From Claveliimonas monacensis (GTDB taxonomy: Bacteria; Bacillota; Clostridia; Lachnospirales; Lachnospiraceae): 64,000 nucleotides of DNA. The translations under genes and the position numbers were made by a program. The stretch is from positions 1 through 64,000 of the forward strand of contig NZ_JADCKL010000005.1 of NCBI RefSeq assembly GCF_014982975.1, in the 5' to 3' direction. Below the pieces are notes generated by a model, which had not been told where the DNA came from, did no database searches, and saw only the letters and a list, made by a program, of their open reading frames with translations. Positions 25,380 to 33,724 of this stretch are shown here, piece after piece. How positions within the stretch are numbered: position 1 is the stretch's first letter; every line of letters begins with the position of its first letter.

Positions 25380-26128
25380 TATTTCAAATCCTCCTTTTTA
25401 AAATGATGAAAGGTCATAAGAAAACCAACTGCTGATACAAGAATAATAATAGATACAGACAGCAGTGTAGGATAGCCGGTACTCTGAAGTTTACCCTGCA
25501 CCAAGAAATAGGTGGCTGTCCACGGATACAACGCTCCCCATTCTTGATTTGAAAGTGCGGCACTTCCCATGACAATCACGGCAGAGCCAATCATCGGGGC
25601 GACAAATCCTTTTGTTTTCATAGCAACAAACACAAAAGGAGAAACTGTTAAAAACATCAGGATACTGCCAAACAAAAACTTGGGGAGCCATACTATTGCC
25701 ACTAGTAAGCTATATCCCTCCAATGTAAAGACAGCGTCATATAGCCCACAAACGATAAATATACCTGCCCATGTTACAAGGGTTAGCATAACAATCCAAA
25801 GAAGCAGGGTGCAAAATTTTCCAATTAATAGTTTTGTCCTTGAAATGGGTATGGGCAATATGGTTTTGAGGGTGCTTTCTGTGTACTCTCTGCTAAACAA
25901 GTAAGCTGCAATTGCCACATATATCATAATGTTTACCAGCAGCATGATATACAGTACACTGTCGCTGTATATGTCAGACAAGGTAAAGATAATCTCCGGC
26001 TTATCAAAATGTGTTTGCAAGGCTTCTATTAACATCAAAAGTGGGGTAGATAATACCCCTGCCACACTAATTAGCACCATTTTTGAACGCTTTAGTTTTA
26101 ATAATTCACAAGAAATAAGATTAAGCAA
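25379..26128 (-). CDS. bcrB: Bacitracin ABC transporter permease, BcrB-like
   Basis: A 249-aa membrane protein with about six hydrophobic segments and the ABC-2 type N-terminus ([16 protein letters not shown]). It forms the membrane part of an exporter with the preceding ATPase. I start at the TTG behind GGAGGT, overlapping the ATPase stop by 8 bp; an earlier TTG (five codons) overlaps the ribosome binding site. Unknown whether it expels bacitracin or strips it from the membrane. Gene order matches bcrA-bcrB-bcrD. Confidence 0.85.
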   Translation of the reverse strand: MLNLISCELLKLKRSKMVLISVAGVLSTPLLMLIEALQTHFDKPEIIFTLSDIYSDSVLYIMLLVNIMIYVAIAAYLFSREYTESTLKTILPIPISRTKLLIGKFCTLLLWIVMLTLVTWAGIFIVCGLYDAVFTLEGYSLLVAIVWLPKFLFGSILMFLTVSPFVFVAMKTKGFVAPMIGSAVIVMGSAALSNQEWGALYPWTATYFLVQGKLQSTGYPTLLSVSIIILVSAVGFLMTFHHFKKEDLK

Positions 26129-27038
26129 TACCGCCACCTCCAATCAGTTTAGAAAAGTAGTCCTCTAAGTTTTCCTCACTATCATTTATCCTTGTCACGA
26201 GCAGTCCATTTCGTGCAAATTCTCGATTGATTTCTCCAACACTTTGGCTAAAGTCATAAATTCTCACCGTACCGTCCTGCACTGTAAAATCCGTCATGTG
26301 GTAGTGGTTTTCTAAAATCTTTCCGGCTATCTCACTGTCAGATAAATCAAATTGAATGTATTTTCGATTCCTTTTGTGAAGCTCGGATATATTCACTTCC
26401 TCTACTAAATGCCCCTCGTGCATAACGCCGATAATATCTGCTATCTGTTCAATCTCGCTTAAAACATGGCTTGAGATAAAAATGGTAATGCCATGATTGT
26501 GACTAAGTTCAGATAAAAATGAGCGTATTTCAACTATTCCAATGGGGTCAAGTCCGTTAATCGGTTCGTCAAGTATTAAAAGCTCCGGCTCGTGCATAAT
26601 GGCGGCGGCAATACCAAGCCGTTGCTTCATTCCGAGGGAATAATCGGAAAAGACTTTTCTTTTCTCCTTATGCAGCCCCACAACTTCAAGAGCTTTTTCT
26701 ACTCCACTTTTAGATACTCCCCCTCGCAGTTTAGCGAGAATTTGCAAATTCTCATACCCTGTTAAATTACTGTAAAATCCCGGTGTTTCGATAATAGAGC
26801 CTACTTTGCTATAAAGGGTATGGATATTTTCCTTATAGTTTGTGCCAAACAAGCGTACCGTTCCCTCCGTTGGGAAAGCAAGCTGCAACATCATTTTCAT
26901 TGCTGTGGTTTTGCCTGCTCCGTTTCTGCCGAGCAAACCATAAATTTTGCCCTTTGGCACATGAAGATTTACCTTATCGACAACGGTGGCTGTTCCGTAT
27001 CGCTTCGTAAGATTTTCTGTTTCAATGATATAATCCAT
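26121..27038 (-). CDS. bcrA: Bacitracin ABC transporter ATPase, BcrA-like
   Basis: A 305-aa ABC ATPase: Walker [10 protein letters not shown] near residue 38, signature SLGMKQRLG near 136, Walker B LLILDEP near 154, then a C-terminal regulatory part as in BcrA/BceA-like drug exporters. The ATG has GGAAAGGAG 7 nt upstream; the longer ORF upstream has no translation signal. First gene of the resistance operon, behind a promoter with two BcrR-type binding sites. Confidence 0.9.
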   Translation of the reverse strand: MDYIIETENLTKRYGTATVVDKVNLHVPKGKIYGLLGRNGAGKTTAMKMMLQLAFPTEGTVRLFGTNYKENIHTLYSKVGSIIETPGFYSNLTGYENLQILAKLRGGVSKSGVEKALEVVGLHKEKRKVFSDYSLGMKQRLGIAAAIMHEPELLILDEPINGLDPIGIVEIRSFLSELSHNHGITIFISSHVLSEIEQIADIIGVMHEGHLVEEVNISELHKRNRKYIQFDLSDSEIAGKILENHYHMTDFTVQDGTVRIYDFSQSVGEINREFARNGLLVTRINDSEENLEDYFSKLIGGGGIA

Positions 27039-27092
27039 ATTTGATTCTCCTTTCCGTGGGTTGCTGTTCTTGTTTTCGCTGACCACAATCTT

Positions 27093-27157
27093 ATTATCCA
27101 CGAGTATTGCATAGAAGCCAAGAAATCTACCGTCACAATGCCGACACAATAGATGTC
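27093..27157 (-). promoter_or_regulatory. bcrA promoter with BcrR-type operator
   Basis: TTGGCT (27116-27121) and GATAAT (27093-27098) are 17 bp apart on the minus strand. Upstream, at 27143-27157, is GACA-N7-TGTC, the pattern I recall for the BcrR binding sites of the enterococcal bcrA promoter. A second identical pattern lies at 27175-27189, 32 bp further up, about three helical turns away. This supports activation by the BcrR-like protein encoded upstream. Confidence 0.65.
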
Positions 27158-27163
27158 AGCACG

Positions 27164-27194
27164 AAAAAAGCTCCGACACTTATCGTGTCAGAGC
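27164..27194 (-). terminator. Terminator of bcrR that also carries a BcrR-type site
   Basis: The stem GCTCCGACAC / GTGTCAGAGC followed by six Ts on the minus strand ends the bcrR transcript. Its base-pairing centre is at the same time the upstream GACA-N7-TGTC palindrome, so one sequence appears to serve as terminator and operator. Confidence 0.6.
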
Positions 27195-27218
27195 CTATTT
27201 TAAAGGGTTTATGGCATT

Positions 27219-27833
27219 TTACTTTGTTTGGGTTTGCTTTATCCAGACAAATATTTTAGCAACAAATAGCAGAAACATAAGGGCGGTTACATAGGGTTGT
27301 CTTGCCGCAGCGAAGAAGCAGATAAAAAGCGTACTCAGCACGAGAGAGCATTTTGTGATTATGTTGCTCCATGATTCCTTTTCAAAACAAACACACATCA
27401 GTTTCGCTATCCCAAGTGCAATCAAAACAATAAAAACAATCCAATAGATTGCAAGATATATTGGGGTAGTGTCTGTAAATGAAAGTAGATTGACAGAATA
27501 AATATATCCGTCAACAAGCTTACCATACAACGGCAAAAGTATAAAAGTAACCGCCATCATATCTAATATTCCATAAATGAAACTGTAAATTTTTTTCAAG
27601 TTGGAACGATTTTCAGTTTCGGCAAGTGTAATCAGTTCTTCGCCCGATAGCAGTTCATCTATGGTCACAGAAAAGAATTTAGAAATACACTTGAGCGACT
27701 CAATGTTAGGGTAACCCTTGCCGCTTTCCCATTTTGAAATGGCTGTTCTTGATACATATAATTGCTCCGCAAGTTGTTCCTGCGTTAAGTTCTTTCCAGT
27801 CCTAAGCTGTTGTAGCTTTTCATTAAATTCCAT
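27219..27833 (-). CDS. bcrR: BcrR-like membrane-bound one-component regulator
   Basis: A 204-aa protein with an XRE helix-turn-helix at residues 5-60 (LTQEQLAEQLYVSRTAISKW) followed by four membrane segments (about 82-102, 124-143, 155-175, 180-198). This is the architecture and length of enterococcal BcrR, which senses bacitracin in the membrane and activates bcrABD. It directly precedes the ABC genes. Its start overlaps the small HTH gene upstream by 11 bp. Only the domain layout and context, not an alignment, support the exact name. Confidence 0.82.
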   Translation of the reverse strand: MEFNEKLQQLRTGKNLTQEQLAEQLYVSRTAISKWESGKGYPNIESLKCISKFFSVTIDELLSGEELITLAETENRSNLKKIYSFIYGILDMMAVTFILLPLYGKLVDGYIYSVNLLSFTDTTPIYLAIYWIVFIVLIALGIAKLMCVCFEKESWSNIITKCSLVLSTLFICFFAAARQPYVTALMFLLFVAKIFVWIKQTQTK

Positions 27834-28020
27834 GATTCTCCTCCTGTTTGTTCCTTGTTTTCATACGTCCATCAACGGGTTTTTCTGCATCTTTTGGTAT
27901 CATCCATGCACGACCAAATTTTTCAGTTCCGTCAATGCGATTTTCCTCACATAATTTTTGTATCCGTCTTTCCGATATGCCCCATTTTTCAGAAGCGGCT
28001 TTCACAGAAATGTAATTCAT
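27823..28020 (-). CDS. Small helix-turn-helix protein, 65 aa
   Basis: A 65-aa DNA-binding protein with the pattern ISVKAASEKWGISERRIQKLC followed by GRAWMIPKDAEKP, a common Clostridial small regulator resembling a Xis/MerR fold. The ATG has GAAAGGAAG upstream; the ORF extends much further up but without translation signal. It overlaps the start of bcrR, so both are one operon. Target unknown. Confidence 0.75.
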   Translation of the reverse strand: MNYISVKAASEKWGISERRIQKLCEENRIDGTEKFGRAWMIPKDAEKPVDGRMKTRNKQEENHGI

Positions 28021-28185
28021 AATATCAACTTCCTTTCGCAAAGAGTATATAATTATTATATACGGAATGACGAATAATAGCAAGTTTCTCTCCACTAATA
28101 CGAAATTATACACTACTAAACATAAAATCATACTTCGTTCAAATATCATCACCCGAAATGTACAATGATATAGGATGATATTAAA

Positions 28186-28539
28186 ATGTACCAAGATGAA
28201 AGAAAACTTGATTTTAAGCCGTTAGGTATAGCGATAAAAAAAGCTCGGGAAGCAAAAGGGTGGACACAGGAATATCTTGCCCAACTGGTAGACCTTACGC
28301 CACGCTCTATTATGTATATAGAGAACAGGGGGCAGCACCCAAGGCTTAACAAATTTTATCTCATTACTACCTTGCTTGACATCTCTGTAGACCAGTTCTT
28401 TTTTCCATGCAATGAAGATGGCGACAACAATCGCCGCAAACAAGTTGATGTACTGTTGAATGATATGGAAGAAAAGGAGCTTATCGTGATGGAAGCTACG
28501 GCTCAAGGCTTGAAAAAGGCAAGAGAAACTGCGGAATAA
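28186..28539 (+). CDS. XRE-family regulator, divergent
   Basis: A 117-aa protein with a Cro/C1 helix-turn-helix at about residues 14-68 (AREAKGWTQEYLAQLVDLTP). The C-terminus is acidic and helical. It is divergent from the small HTH/bcrR operon and shares a 165-bp AT-rich control region with it. The ribosome binding site is weak (AGGA). It may regulate the cargo module or the transposon. It is followed by a strong terminator. Confidence 0.78.
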   Translation: MYQDERKLDFKPLGIAIKKAREAKGWTQEYLAQLVDLTPRSIMYIENRGQHPRLNKFYLITTLLDISVDQFFFPCNEDGDNNRRKQVDVLLNDMEEKELIVMEATAQGLKKARETAE

Positions 28540-28571
28540 TTAACGCTGTTTTCGTAAGCCAAGCCAACTGA

Positions 28572-28608
28572 AAAAAGTGCGACACCTACACAGGCTATCG
28601 CACTTTTT
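28572..28608. terminator. Bidirectional terminator
   Basis: A perfect 11-bp stem (AAAAAGTGCGA / TCGCACTTTTT) separates the rightward XRE gene from the convergent leftward 98-aa gene. Confidence 0.75.
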
Positions 28609-28619
28609 AGGTTATTTTT

Positions 28620-28916
28620 TTATTCTCCACACAAATCATAAAGCTGTTCACATCGGTTTTGAATATCTAAGATTTCTGTTTCGGTTAAACTCCTGCGGTT
28701 ATGAGTAAGTTGTTGCTCTAAAAAATCACGATAGCCATCAAGTAAGGCATCCCGTAAAAGCTCGGGGGCTTTGCAATGTTCCACACCAAACCATTGCTCA
28801 TCTTTTTCATCCCAAATCATAACGGTGTATCCTCGCTTAGTGTTCACCACCTCCAAAACACTATCTTTATTTAGGTAATCGTTGAATACTTCTAAAACCT
28901 TTTCAAAGGTCATCAT
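28620..28916 (-). CDS. Conserved element protein, 98 aa (paralogue of the 101-aa protein)
   Basis: An unrecognised small acidic protein. It is clearly paralogous to the 101-aa protein at 33721-34026: both begin with TFEKVLE(V/I)F..YL, share a central GY..(M/V)(I/T)W, and end in a helical EL..DYR/GYR region. Two copies flank the relaxase/AbiE segment. No motif indicates function. Start uncertain between two adjacent ATGs. The 28917-29200 gap beyond it shows no gene. Confidence 0.65.
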   Translation of the reverse strand: MMTFEKVLEVFNDYLNKDSVLEVVNTKRGYTVMIWDEKDEQWFGVEHCKAPELLRDALLDGYRDFLEQQLTHNRRSLTETEILDIQNRCEQLYDLCGE

Positions 28917-29200
28917 TTTATCAGCCCTTTCATATTTTAGGTGCTTATATGTAAGTAGTTTATATACTTATTACGACTATGATAATAAAAGTAAATCATC
29001 GTGTAAAGGATACGGATATTGTTTGCGAACAAAAGTGGCAAGCGATGCCGGTGTTAATACACTCGGCCCACAGAGGGAAAAATCCTGACGTGATTTCCCC
29101 CTCTGCTTTGCTTGTTGAGGGCAGCGCCCCCAAGCCCCTTTGAACGCAGAATTTCATTCTGCGGCTACGCGTCCGATGGACGCTTATGACCATGACCGGC

Positions 29201-30616
29201 TTACCGCTGGCCGTGGTCTTTTTCTTGTTCTTTTTTCTGTTCCTCATCCATTTTCAGCAGCCGATCCACATTGGCCTTTGCCGTCAAAAGTTCCCGCATT
29301 TCCTCACGGGAACGCCGGTACTCGGCGTAGGTTTTCTTCTTTTCCTCCAGCAGTTTGGCATACTCAGATTGCAGGTCTTTGACCTTGGGCAGCTTCTTCA
29401 CTCCCATCTCATCAAAGGCATTTTTTGCCGCCTGATGGAGCAGAATTTCTTGCTCATGTTCCTCCCGAAATTTTCGGGAATAACCGGCCTTGCGATAGGC
29501 AACATAGGTCTCGCGGGTCTTGGCATAATTAACGATATGGGTACGCAGGACGGCGATCTCTGCCATGCGTTTCTCCGTCGCCTTAATCTGCGCTGACAGC
29601 TCATTGTGATGGGCGGTAGCCGCCACCGCTTTTTCTTCCAGCTCTGTATAGTCCAGTAGGTGATGTTCGGTAAGAAAATTCACGGTCTGCGCCATCTGTT
29701 TTAAGTTAAAAACCTTGGCCCAGCGTGCATATCCAGCACCTTTCCCGGCCTGCAATTTTGCCTGAATATCCACCAGCAAATTGACCTTGGGTGGCTCCGG
29801 CTGCACGGTGGATTTCTTGCGGGGCGTGTGCTGCTTTTCTCCAGCCAGCACCGCACGGATTTCTGTTTCGCTGTACCCGGCTCCCAGCTTGTCATCCATA
29901 CGGGCTACATTCTTCCAGCCGGGAGCTTTAAGGCGGATTGCTTTCCCGCGCCGAGATACCTCGCAGCCCATCTCGGAAAGCAGTTGCAGAAGTGTGTCAA
30001 AGTCTGCTGGCTTTTGCTCCAGCGCCCGGTCAATCATCACCCGTAGCTGTTCCCGATGGGAGGGCTTGGCTTGTTCGCCCAGCCACTTGTTGTAGCTTTT
30101 TCCGTGGGGCTTGGGGTTCTCCACAATGGATAGTCCGTTCTCGATACAAATGGTGTCACTTAAACGTCGAACAGCTCTGGTGCTTCCCCAAAAGTTACGG
30201 AACTTCCGGTCACAATCCATATTGACCGCCGACCAGATGATGTGATTATGAATATGCGATTTGTCGATGTGGGTGCAGACCACAAAGGAATGATTGCCTT
30301 TGGTGAACCGCCTGGCAAATTCTATGCCCAGCCGGTTGGCTTCCTCCGGTGTGATCTCTCCGGGCCTGAACGACTGGCGCACATGGTAGGCGATCACATC
30401 ATCTGTACCGCGCACTCGTCCGGTGGCGGCAATATACTGCCGCTTTGCCAACAGAAACTCTGCATCAGCAGTGCGGCTGTCACATCCATAGCTGGTAATC
30501 AATTTTCCGTTGTCGGTCTTTTGGGGATTTGCCACATAGTCAATAATATCGCTGATGGCACGGCTCTCAGTCCGACCCTTGCCGATATGCAGCGGCATGA
30601 TGCGTGTGGTTGCCAT
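29201..30616 (-). CDS. MOBP-type relaxase of the conjugative element
   Basis: A 471-aa relaxase/mobilisation nuclease (Relaxase domain) that nicks oriT and leads the strand into the recipient. Tyr27 in IIDYVANPQKT is the likely nucleophile; the metal-binding histidines are in CTHIDKSHIHNHIIW at about 115-130. After residue 300 the protein is a charged coiled coil. GGAGG is 8 nt before the ATG. Its accessory protein MobC is encoded 3.5 kb upstream, beyond inserted cargo, rather than adjacent. Confidence 0.92.
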   Translation of the reverse strand: MATTRIMPLHIGKGRTESRAISDIIDYVANPQKTDNGKLITSYGCDSRTADAEFLLAKRQYIAATGRVRGTDDVIAYHVRQSFRPGEITPEEANRLGIEFARRFTKGNHSFVVCTHIDKSHIHNHIIWSAVNMDCDRKFRNFWGSTRAVRRLSDTICIENGLSIVENPKPHGKSYNKWLGEQAKPSHREQLRVMIDRALEQKPADFDTLLQLLSEMGCEVSRRGKAIRLKAPGWKNVARMDDKLGAGYSETEIRAVLAGEKQHTPRKKSTVQPEPPKVNLLVDIQAKLQAGKGAGYARWAKVFNLKQMAQTVNFLTEHHLLDYTELEEKAVAATAHHNELSAQIKATEKRMAEIAVLRTHIVNYAKTRETYVAYRKAGYSRKFREEHEQEILLHQAAKNAFDEMGVKKLPKVKDLQSEYAKLLEEKKKTYAEYRRSREEMRELLTAKANVDRLLKMDEEQKKEQEKDHGQR

Positions 30617-30644
30617 AAGGGAGACCTCCTTTCCAAAAAAGAAA

Positions 30645-30665
30645 CGGCCTGCATGGTGCAGACCG
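30645..30665. terminator. Hairpin between zinc-ribbon gene and relaxase
   Basis: CGGCCTGCA / TGCAGACCG (one G-U pair) with T runs on both strands lies between the end of the AbiE group and the relaxase ribosome binding site and can end the cargo transcript. Confidence 0.55.
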
Positions 30666-30671
30666 CTTTTG

Positions 30672-31004
30672 TTATTCTATTAAATCGTCCTCATCGAGAA
30701 AATCAAAATTGTCCTCGATGTCCTCTAACCGCTTCGGAGGAAACCTCATCTCGTATTGTTCTTTTGCCAGCGCACGAACTTCCCGGCGCTTATCTTTCAT
30801 TCGGTTCTTCAGCCAGGAAATCTGCTCCTTTGATAATCTCCATGGGAGATTCAGCAAGCGGTTTATTGTCATTTGCTCCGCTTGCTTCTCCGGCGGCAAA
30901 GAAGCACAGGATTTACAGACGTGCGCCGCATGACCTTTGCCGGAAAATTTTTCATTAGCCTTATATTCTCCGCAGACTTTACAATAATGGCCGTGCTTCT
31001 TCAT
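30672..31004 (-). CDS. Zinc-ribbon protein downstream of AbiEii, 110 aa
   Basis: An unrecognised 110-aa protein with two N-terminal CxxC pairs (CKVCGE at residues 8-13, CKSC near 30) that would bind one zinc, then a basic helical middle and a very acidic C-terminus (DIEDNFDFLDEDDLIE). Its start overlaps the AbiEii stop codon (ATGA), so it is translated with the toxin. A third gene is not part of the standard AbiE pair; modulator of the toxin or nucleic-acid binding is possible. Confidence 0.7.
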   Translation of the reverse strand: MKKHGHYCKVCGEYKANEKFSGKGHAAHVCKSCASLPPEKQAEQMTINRLLNLPWRLSKEQISWLKNRMKDKRREVRALAKEQYEMRFPPKRLEDIEDNFDFLDEDDLIE

Positions 31005-31855
31005 AGGCTCGATTCCTTTTCACTGAGAGCGTATAAACTGCGCACCGCCCCCATGATGATGTTCCACTCCAGATCTGCCGCATAGGAAAATTTTTTGCGG
31101 TACGATTCCCAAAGTTTCTGCATAACCGAGCTGTTCTCCACTTCCTCAAAAACTTCGGCAGCTTCTGCAAGATGTCGTTCTGTCCCGCGTTTGTGAGCAG
31201 TGGCCCGCAGCGCATCATGGAGAATCTGAGGGTCCAATGTATTCCCATGCAGCTGTTCCAGAATATAAATGTCATAGAAATCTCTCATGCGGGTGTTGGT
31301 GGTAGTTCTGGTAATGATCGTTTCCAGCTTTTCGGCCAGAACCGTTTCCAGATTGTACGCCCAAATATCAATGGAGCGATCTTCCAGCATCAGCTTGAAA
31401 GAGTAGCGGATCTCCCTGGGGGTAATGGCATCCCCTGTGGAAATGTCAATCTTCAAAGGCGTCACCACACCGTCAAAGGTTGTAGTCATATTTACGCGAA
31501 TCCCCGGATATTCCGCCTCATCCATAATCTCCGAAATACTTTTCAGCTGGAATTTGACGCCATCATCAAGCGGGACACTCACAATAGCGGAAATCAAATT
31601 CTCTATGTCCTCCACATTGACATTGGCTCCTTTTACAGTAGCGTCCAAATCCATCGTGGAACGGGCATCCAGACCAACCATAGCCGCTACCAGCATACCG
31701 CCTTTCAGAATAAATTTGTCACGATATTCAGAAAGGGAGATACGCTCCAGAAAACGCTCCATCATGTAGTTCCGCATCAAGAGCTGGGCGTCCGCAGATT
31801 TTTTTCTGGAAAGATTGCGGATCAGATCCTTCAACTGCCTTGCTGTTTTTATCAT
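31001..31855 (-). CDS. abiEii: AbiEii nucleotidyltransferase toxin
   Basis: A 284-aa toxin of the type IV AbiE system, a nucleotidyltransferase-like protein that causes reversible growth arrest during phage infection (some relatives add nucleotides to tRNA). Motifs: KGGMLVA at 51-57, and the acidic STMDLDA at 66-72, typical of the DUF1814/AbiEii fold. Start overlaps the AbiEi stop codon. Appears intact. Confidence 0.9.
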   Translation of the reverse strand: MIKTARQLKDLIRNLSRKKSADAQLLMRNYMMERFLERISLSEYRDKFILKGGMLVAAMVGLDARSTMDLDATVKGANVNVEDIENLISAIVSVPLDDGVKFQLKSISEIMDEAEYPGIRVNMTTTFDGVVTPLKIDISTGDAITPREIRYSFKLMLEDRSIDIWAYNLETVLAEKLETIITRTTTNTRMRDFYDIYILEQLHGNTLDPQILHDALRATAHKRGTERHLAEAAEVFEEVENSSVMQKLWESYRKKFSYAADLEWNIIMGAVRSLYALSEKESSL

Positions 31856-32445
31856 AAAAGCACCTCCAAATACTGCCGCAGAATTTTTTCTACCCGGAAC
31901 ATACCGGCATACCGCATCAATGTCCGCAGGTCTTTGTCTTTTCTTCTGGCATACATCTTTAATGCCCCTTGAAAAGTCTGCATCTCCATGTTGTTCCTGC
32001 TGCGGAGCAGGTCGCAGATGGTGCGCTCCAGGTCATAGACAGGAACTGTATGCCCAAATGGTGTCTGAGCCGTTGTCAGGCCCACCCCATGCAGTTCCGC
32101 CTTAATGGTGAATACCTGTACGCCCTCTGCTTTCAGCTTGGAGGGATTATATCCGGTCTTGACTGTGACCGTATATTCCAGCGGCTCGCGGTCTGTCAGA
32201 TCGTGAAAAAATAAAGCTGTCTCATGGGAAAACACTGCCTGTTCGACCCGCAGATGAAGTAAGTACATGGCATCGACCCAGGCATCCTTGGAAAGATAAA
32301 TTCCATGCGCGACCCGCTCCAATTCCCGTGAGTGCACATAATCATAAAAAACAGGCTTAGAAATACCAGCAGATACTACTTGAGCTGTTCGCAGCATCCC
32401 ATCCTGTGTTTCCAGCAGCTGATCCAGCTGTTCAAATTGTCCCAC
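31852..32445 (-). CDS. abiEi: AbiEi antitoxin/repressor
   Basis: A 198-aa antitoxin with an N-terminal winged helix (about 1-50, including TAQVVSAGISKPVFYDYV) and a C-terminal domain with the FGHTVPVYDLERTICDLLR motif typical of AbiEi. It represses its own promoter and counteracts AbiEii. I choose the GTG 7 nt after AAAGGAAG; an earlier GTG overlaps that site. A palindrome lies over its -10 region. Confidence 0.88.
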   Translation of the reverse strand: MGQFEQLDQLLETQDGMLRTAQVVSAGISKPVFYDYVHSRELERVAHGIYLSKDAWVDAMYLLHLRVEQAVFSHETALFFHDLTDREPLEYTVTVKTGYNPSKLKAEGVQVFTIKAELHGVGLTTAQTPFGHTVPVYDLERTICDLLRSRNNMEMQTFQGALKMYARRKDKDLRTLMRYAGMFRVEKILRQYLEVLL

Positions 32446-32463
32446 CGTACCACTTCCTTTCAC

Positions 32464-32498
32464 ACTAATATTATAAGCAATATTAGTTCAAAAGTAAA
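32464..32498 (-). promoter_or_regulatory. abiE promoter with AbiEi operator
   Basis: TTTACT (32493-32498) and TATAAT (32470-32475) are 17 bp apart on the minus strand. A perfect 9-bp inverted repeat ACTAATATT / AATATTAGT (32464-32487) covers the -10 box, as known for AbiEi autorepression. Confidence 0.7.
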
Positions 32499-32581
32499 GT
32501 GATGAAAATTCGGCATAATTTTACCGACAGCTTAACGTTCAACAGTTTTGGAAATATGAAGTGGCAGCAAAATAGACAACC

Positions 32582-33019
32582 TCAGCTGCCCATTTCATCA
32601 CGATATGAAATAATCTGCTTCTTTTTCTGTTTGGCACACCGTAACGTTGTGGCTGCTCCGCCCCAATCATGGAGAACATAGGCCACCACTACATCGGCGG
32701 ACTCTACCATCCAGCGATTTCTATGAGAAATCGAAAAACGGCGCGGTACGTTTTCCAGCGGTGGATACACGGTACTGTCATAGCCAGAAACATCCCGGCC
32801 AGTGTTCAAATATGCCAATACAAGAACCAGCTCGATTTGCGGATACTTTTTCTTTTGTTCCCGTAAAATAGACGCTGCTAAACTGTCGAACTCTCCATAT
32901 CCTCCAAGATAAAAAGTTGTTGCTCCTTGCTCAATTAGGTCTTGTGTTACATTGCGAAGCCAATTCGCAATATTGTCTGCCTTTGTGATTTGCGAATGGC
33001 CACAAAAAGTTACGTTCAT
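32582..33019 (-). CDS. SLOG-superfamily protein (DUF1273/YspA-like)
   Basis: A 145-aa Rossmann-fold protein with FCGHSQ at the N-terminus, the GGYGEFD motif at 39-45 and RNRWMVESADVVVAYV near 100-115, characteristic of SLOG proteins that bind nucleotide-derived ligands. Stand-alone SLOG proteins occur in defence and stress contexts as nucleotide sensors or hydrolases. It is monocistronic beside the AbiE pair. Ligand unknown. Confidence 0.75.
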   Translation of the reverse strand: MNVTFCGHSQITKADNIANWLRNVTQDLIEQGATTFYLGGYGEFDSLAASILREQKKKYPQIELVLVLAYLNTGRDVSGYDSTVYPPLENVPRRFSISHRNRWMVESADVVVAYVLHDWGGAATTLRCAKQKKKQIISYRDEMGS

Positions 33020-33139
33020 ACGATGGCACCCCTATTACCATCATACTGCAAATAGCTCTATTAGTACAGGTACAGGGACCAATTTTAGCAAAACTGCCCA
33101 TATACTAAATATAGTACAGTCACAGGGGCGGTGTATAGA

Positions 33140-33379
33140 ATGAAGCTAAACGAGGCGGTAAGCAAACGTCTGTTAGAATTACTAGATGAAAGAAAAATGA
33201 CACAATATCAACTGTATATGAAAAGCGGTGTTCCCAAGTCTACGATTGGAAATGTCATCAACTGCTCGTATGATTCGGTTAAGCTACGGATCATTCATGA
33301 GATGTGCCAAGGAATGGGGATTGGGATAGATACCTTTTTTGCATCGCCGCTTTTTCAAGAAGATAACCTAGAACCATAA
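33140..33379 (+). CDS. Small XRE-family regulator
   Basis: A 79-aa Cro/C1 helix-turn-helix protein (MTQYQLYMKSGVPKSTIGNV at about residues 21-40). It is divergent from the SLOG gene. Upstream, TAGTACAGGTACAGGGA (33061) and TAGTACAGTCACAGGGG (33110) are probable direct-repeat operators. A GTG three codons earlier sits on the ribosome binding site, so the ATG is preferred. Confidence 0.75.
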   Translation: MKLNEAVSKRLLELLDERKMTQYQLYMKSGVPKSTIGNVINCSYDSVKLRIIHEMCQGMGIGIDTFFASPLFQEDNLEP

Positions 33380-33408
33380 AACCTCCGACGAAATTCGTCG
33401 GAGGTTTT
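33378..33408. terminator. Strong bidirectional terminator
   Basis: A perfect 15-bp stem (AAAACCTCCGACGAA / TTCGTCGGAGGTTTT) with A and T runs lies between the convergent XRE and CD1845-like genes and overlaps the XRE stop region. Confidence 0.85.
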
Positions 33409-33412
33409 CATA

Positions 33413-33724
33413 TTATCCATAAACCAAATCTTGAATGATAAACTTCAAGTCCTGTACCTTGCCCAGTAGCCAGATTGCAGCCATTGGCAAACCATAGGGA
33501 CTAATGAGAAATGCTATCACCAGCAGGATAATGCCGTTTTGCAAGGAGTAAGTAATCAGAACTGCCACACCCAGCAGGGCAACCACCATGCTGATAAGCC
33601 CCAGCACCAAACCGGAGACATAGACAATCCCCACACAAATCCAGACGAACAGGGTCAGCGACAGAATCACCGGAGCCATTAAAATCTTCAACGGCAGTTT
33701 CAGAATGAACCAGATCGCCCTCAT
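33413..33724 (-). CDS. CD1845-family membrane protein
   Basis: A 103-aa membrane protein with two to three hydrophobic segments (about 10-50 and 55-85), matching the CD1845 family of Tn1549/CTn elements. The ATG (MRAIWFIL) has GGAAGGAGG upstream and overlaps the stop of the 101-aa gene. Function in conjugation unknown. Confidence 0.75.
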   Translation of the reverse strand: MRAIWFILKLPLKILMAPVILSLTLFVWICVGIVYVSGLVLGLISMVVALLGVAVLITYSLQNGIILLVIAFLISPYGLPMAAIWLLGKVQDLKFIIQDLVYG

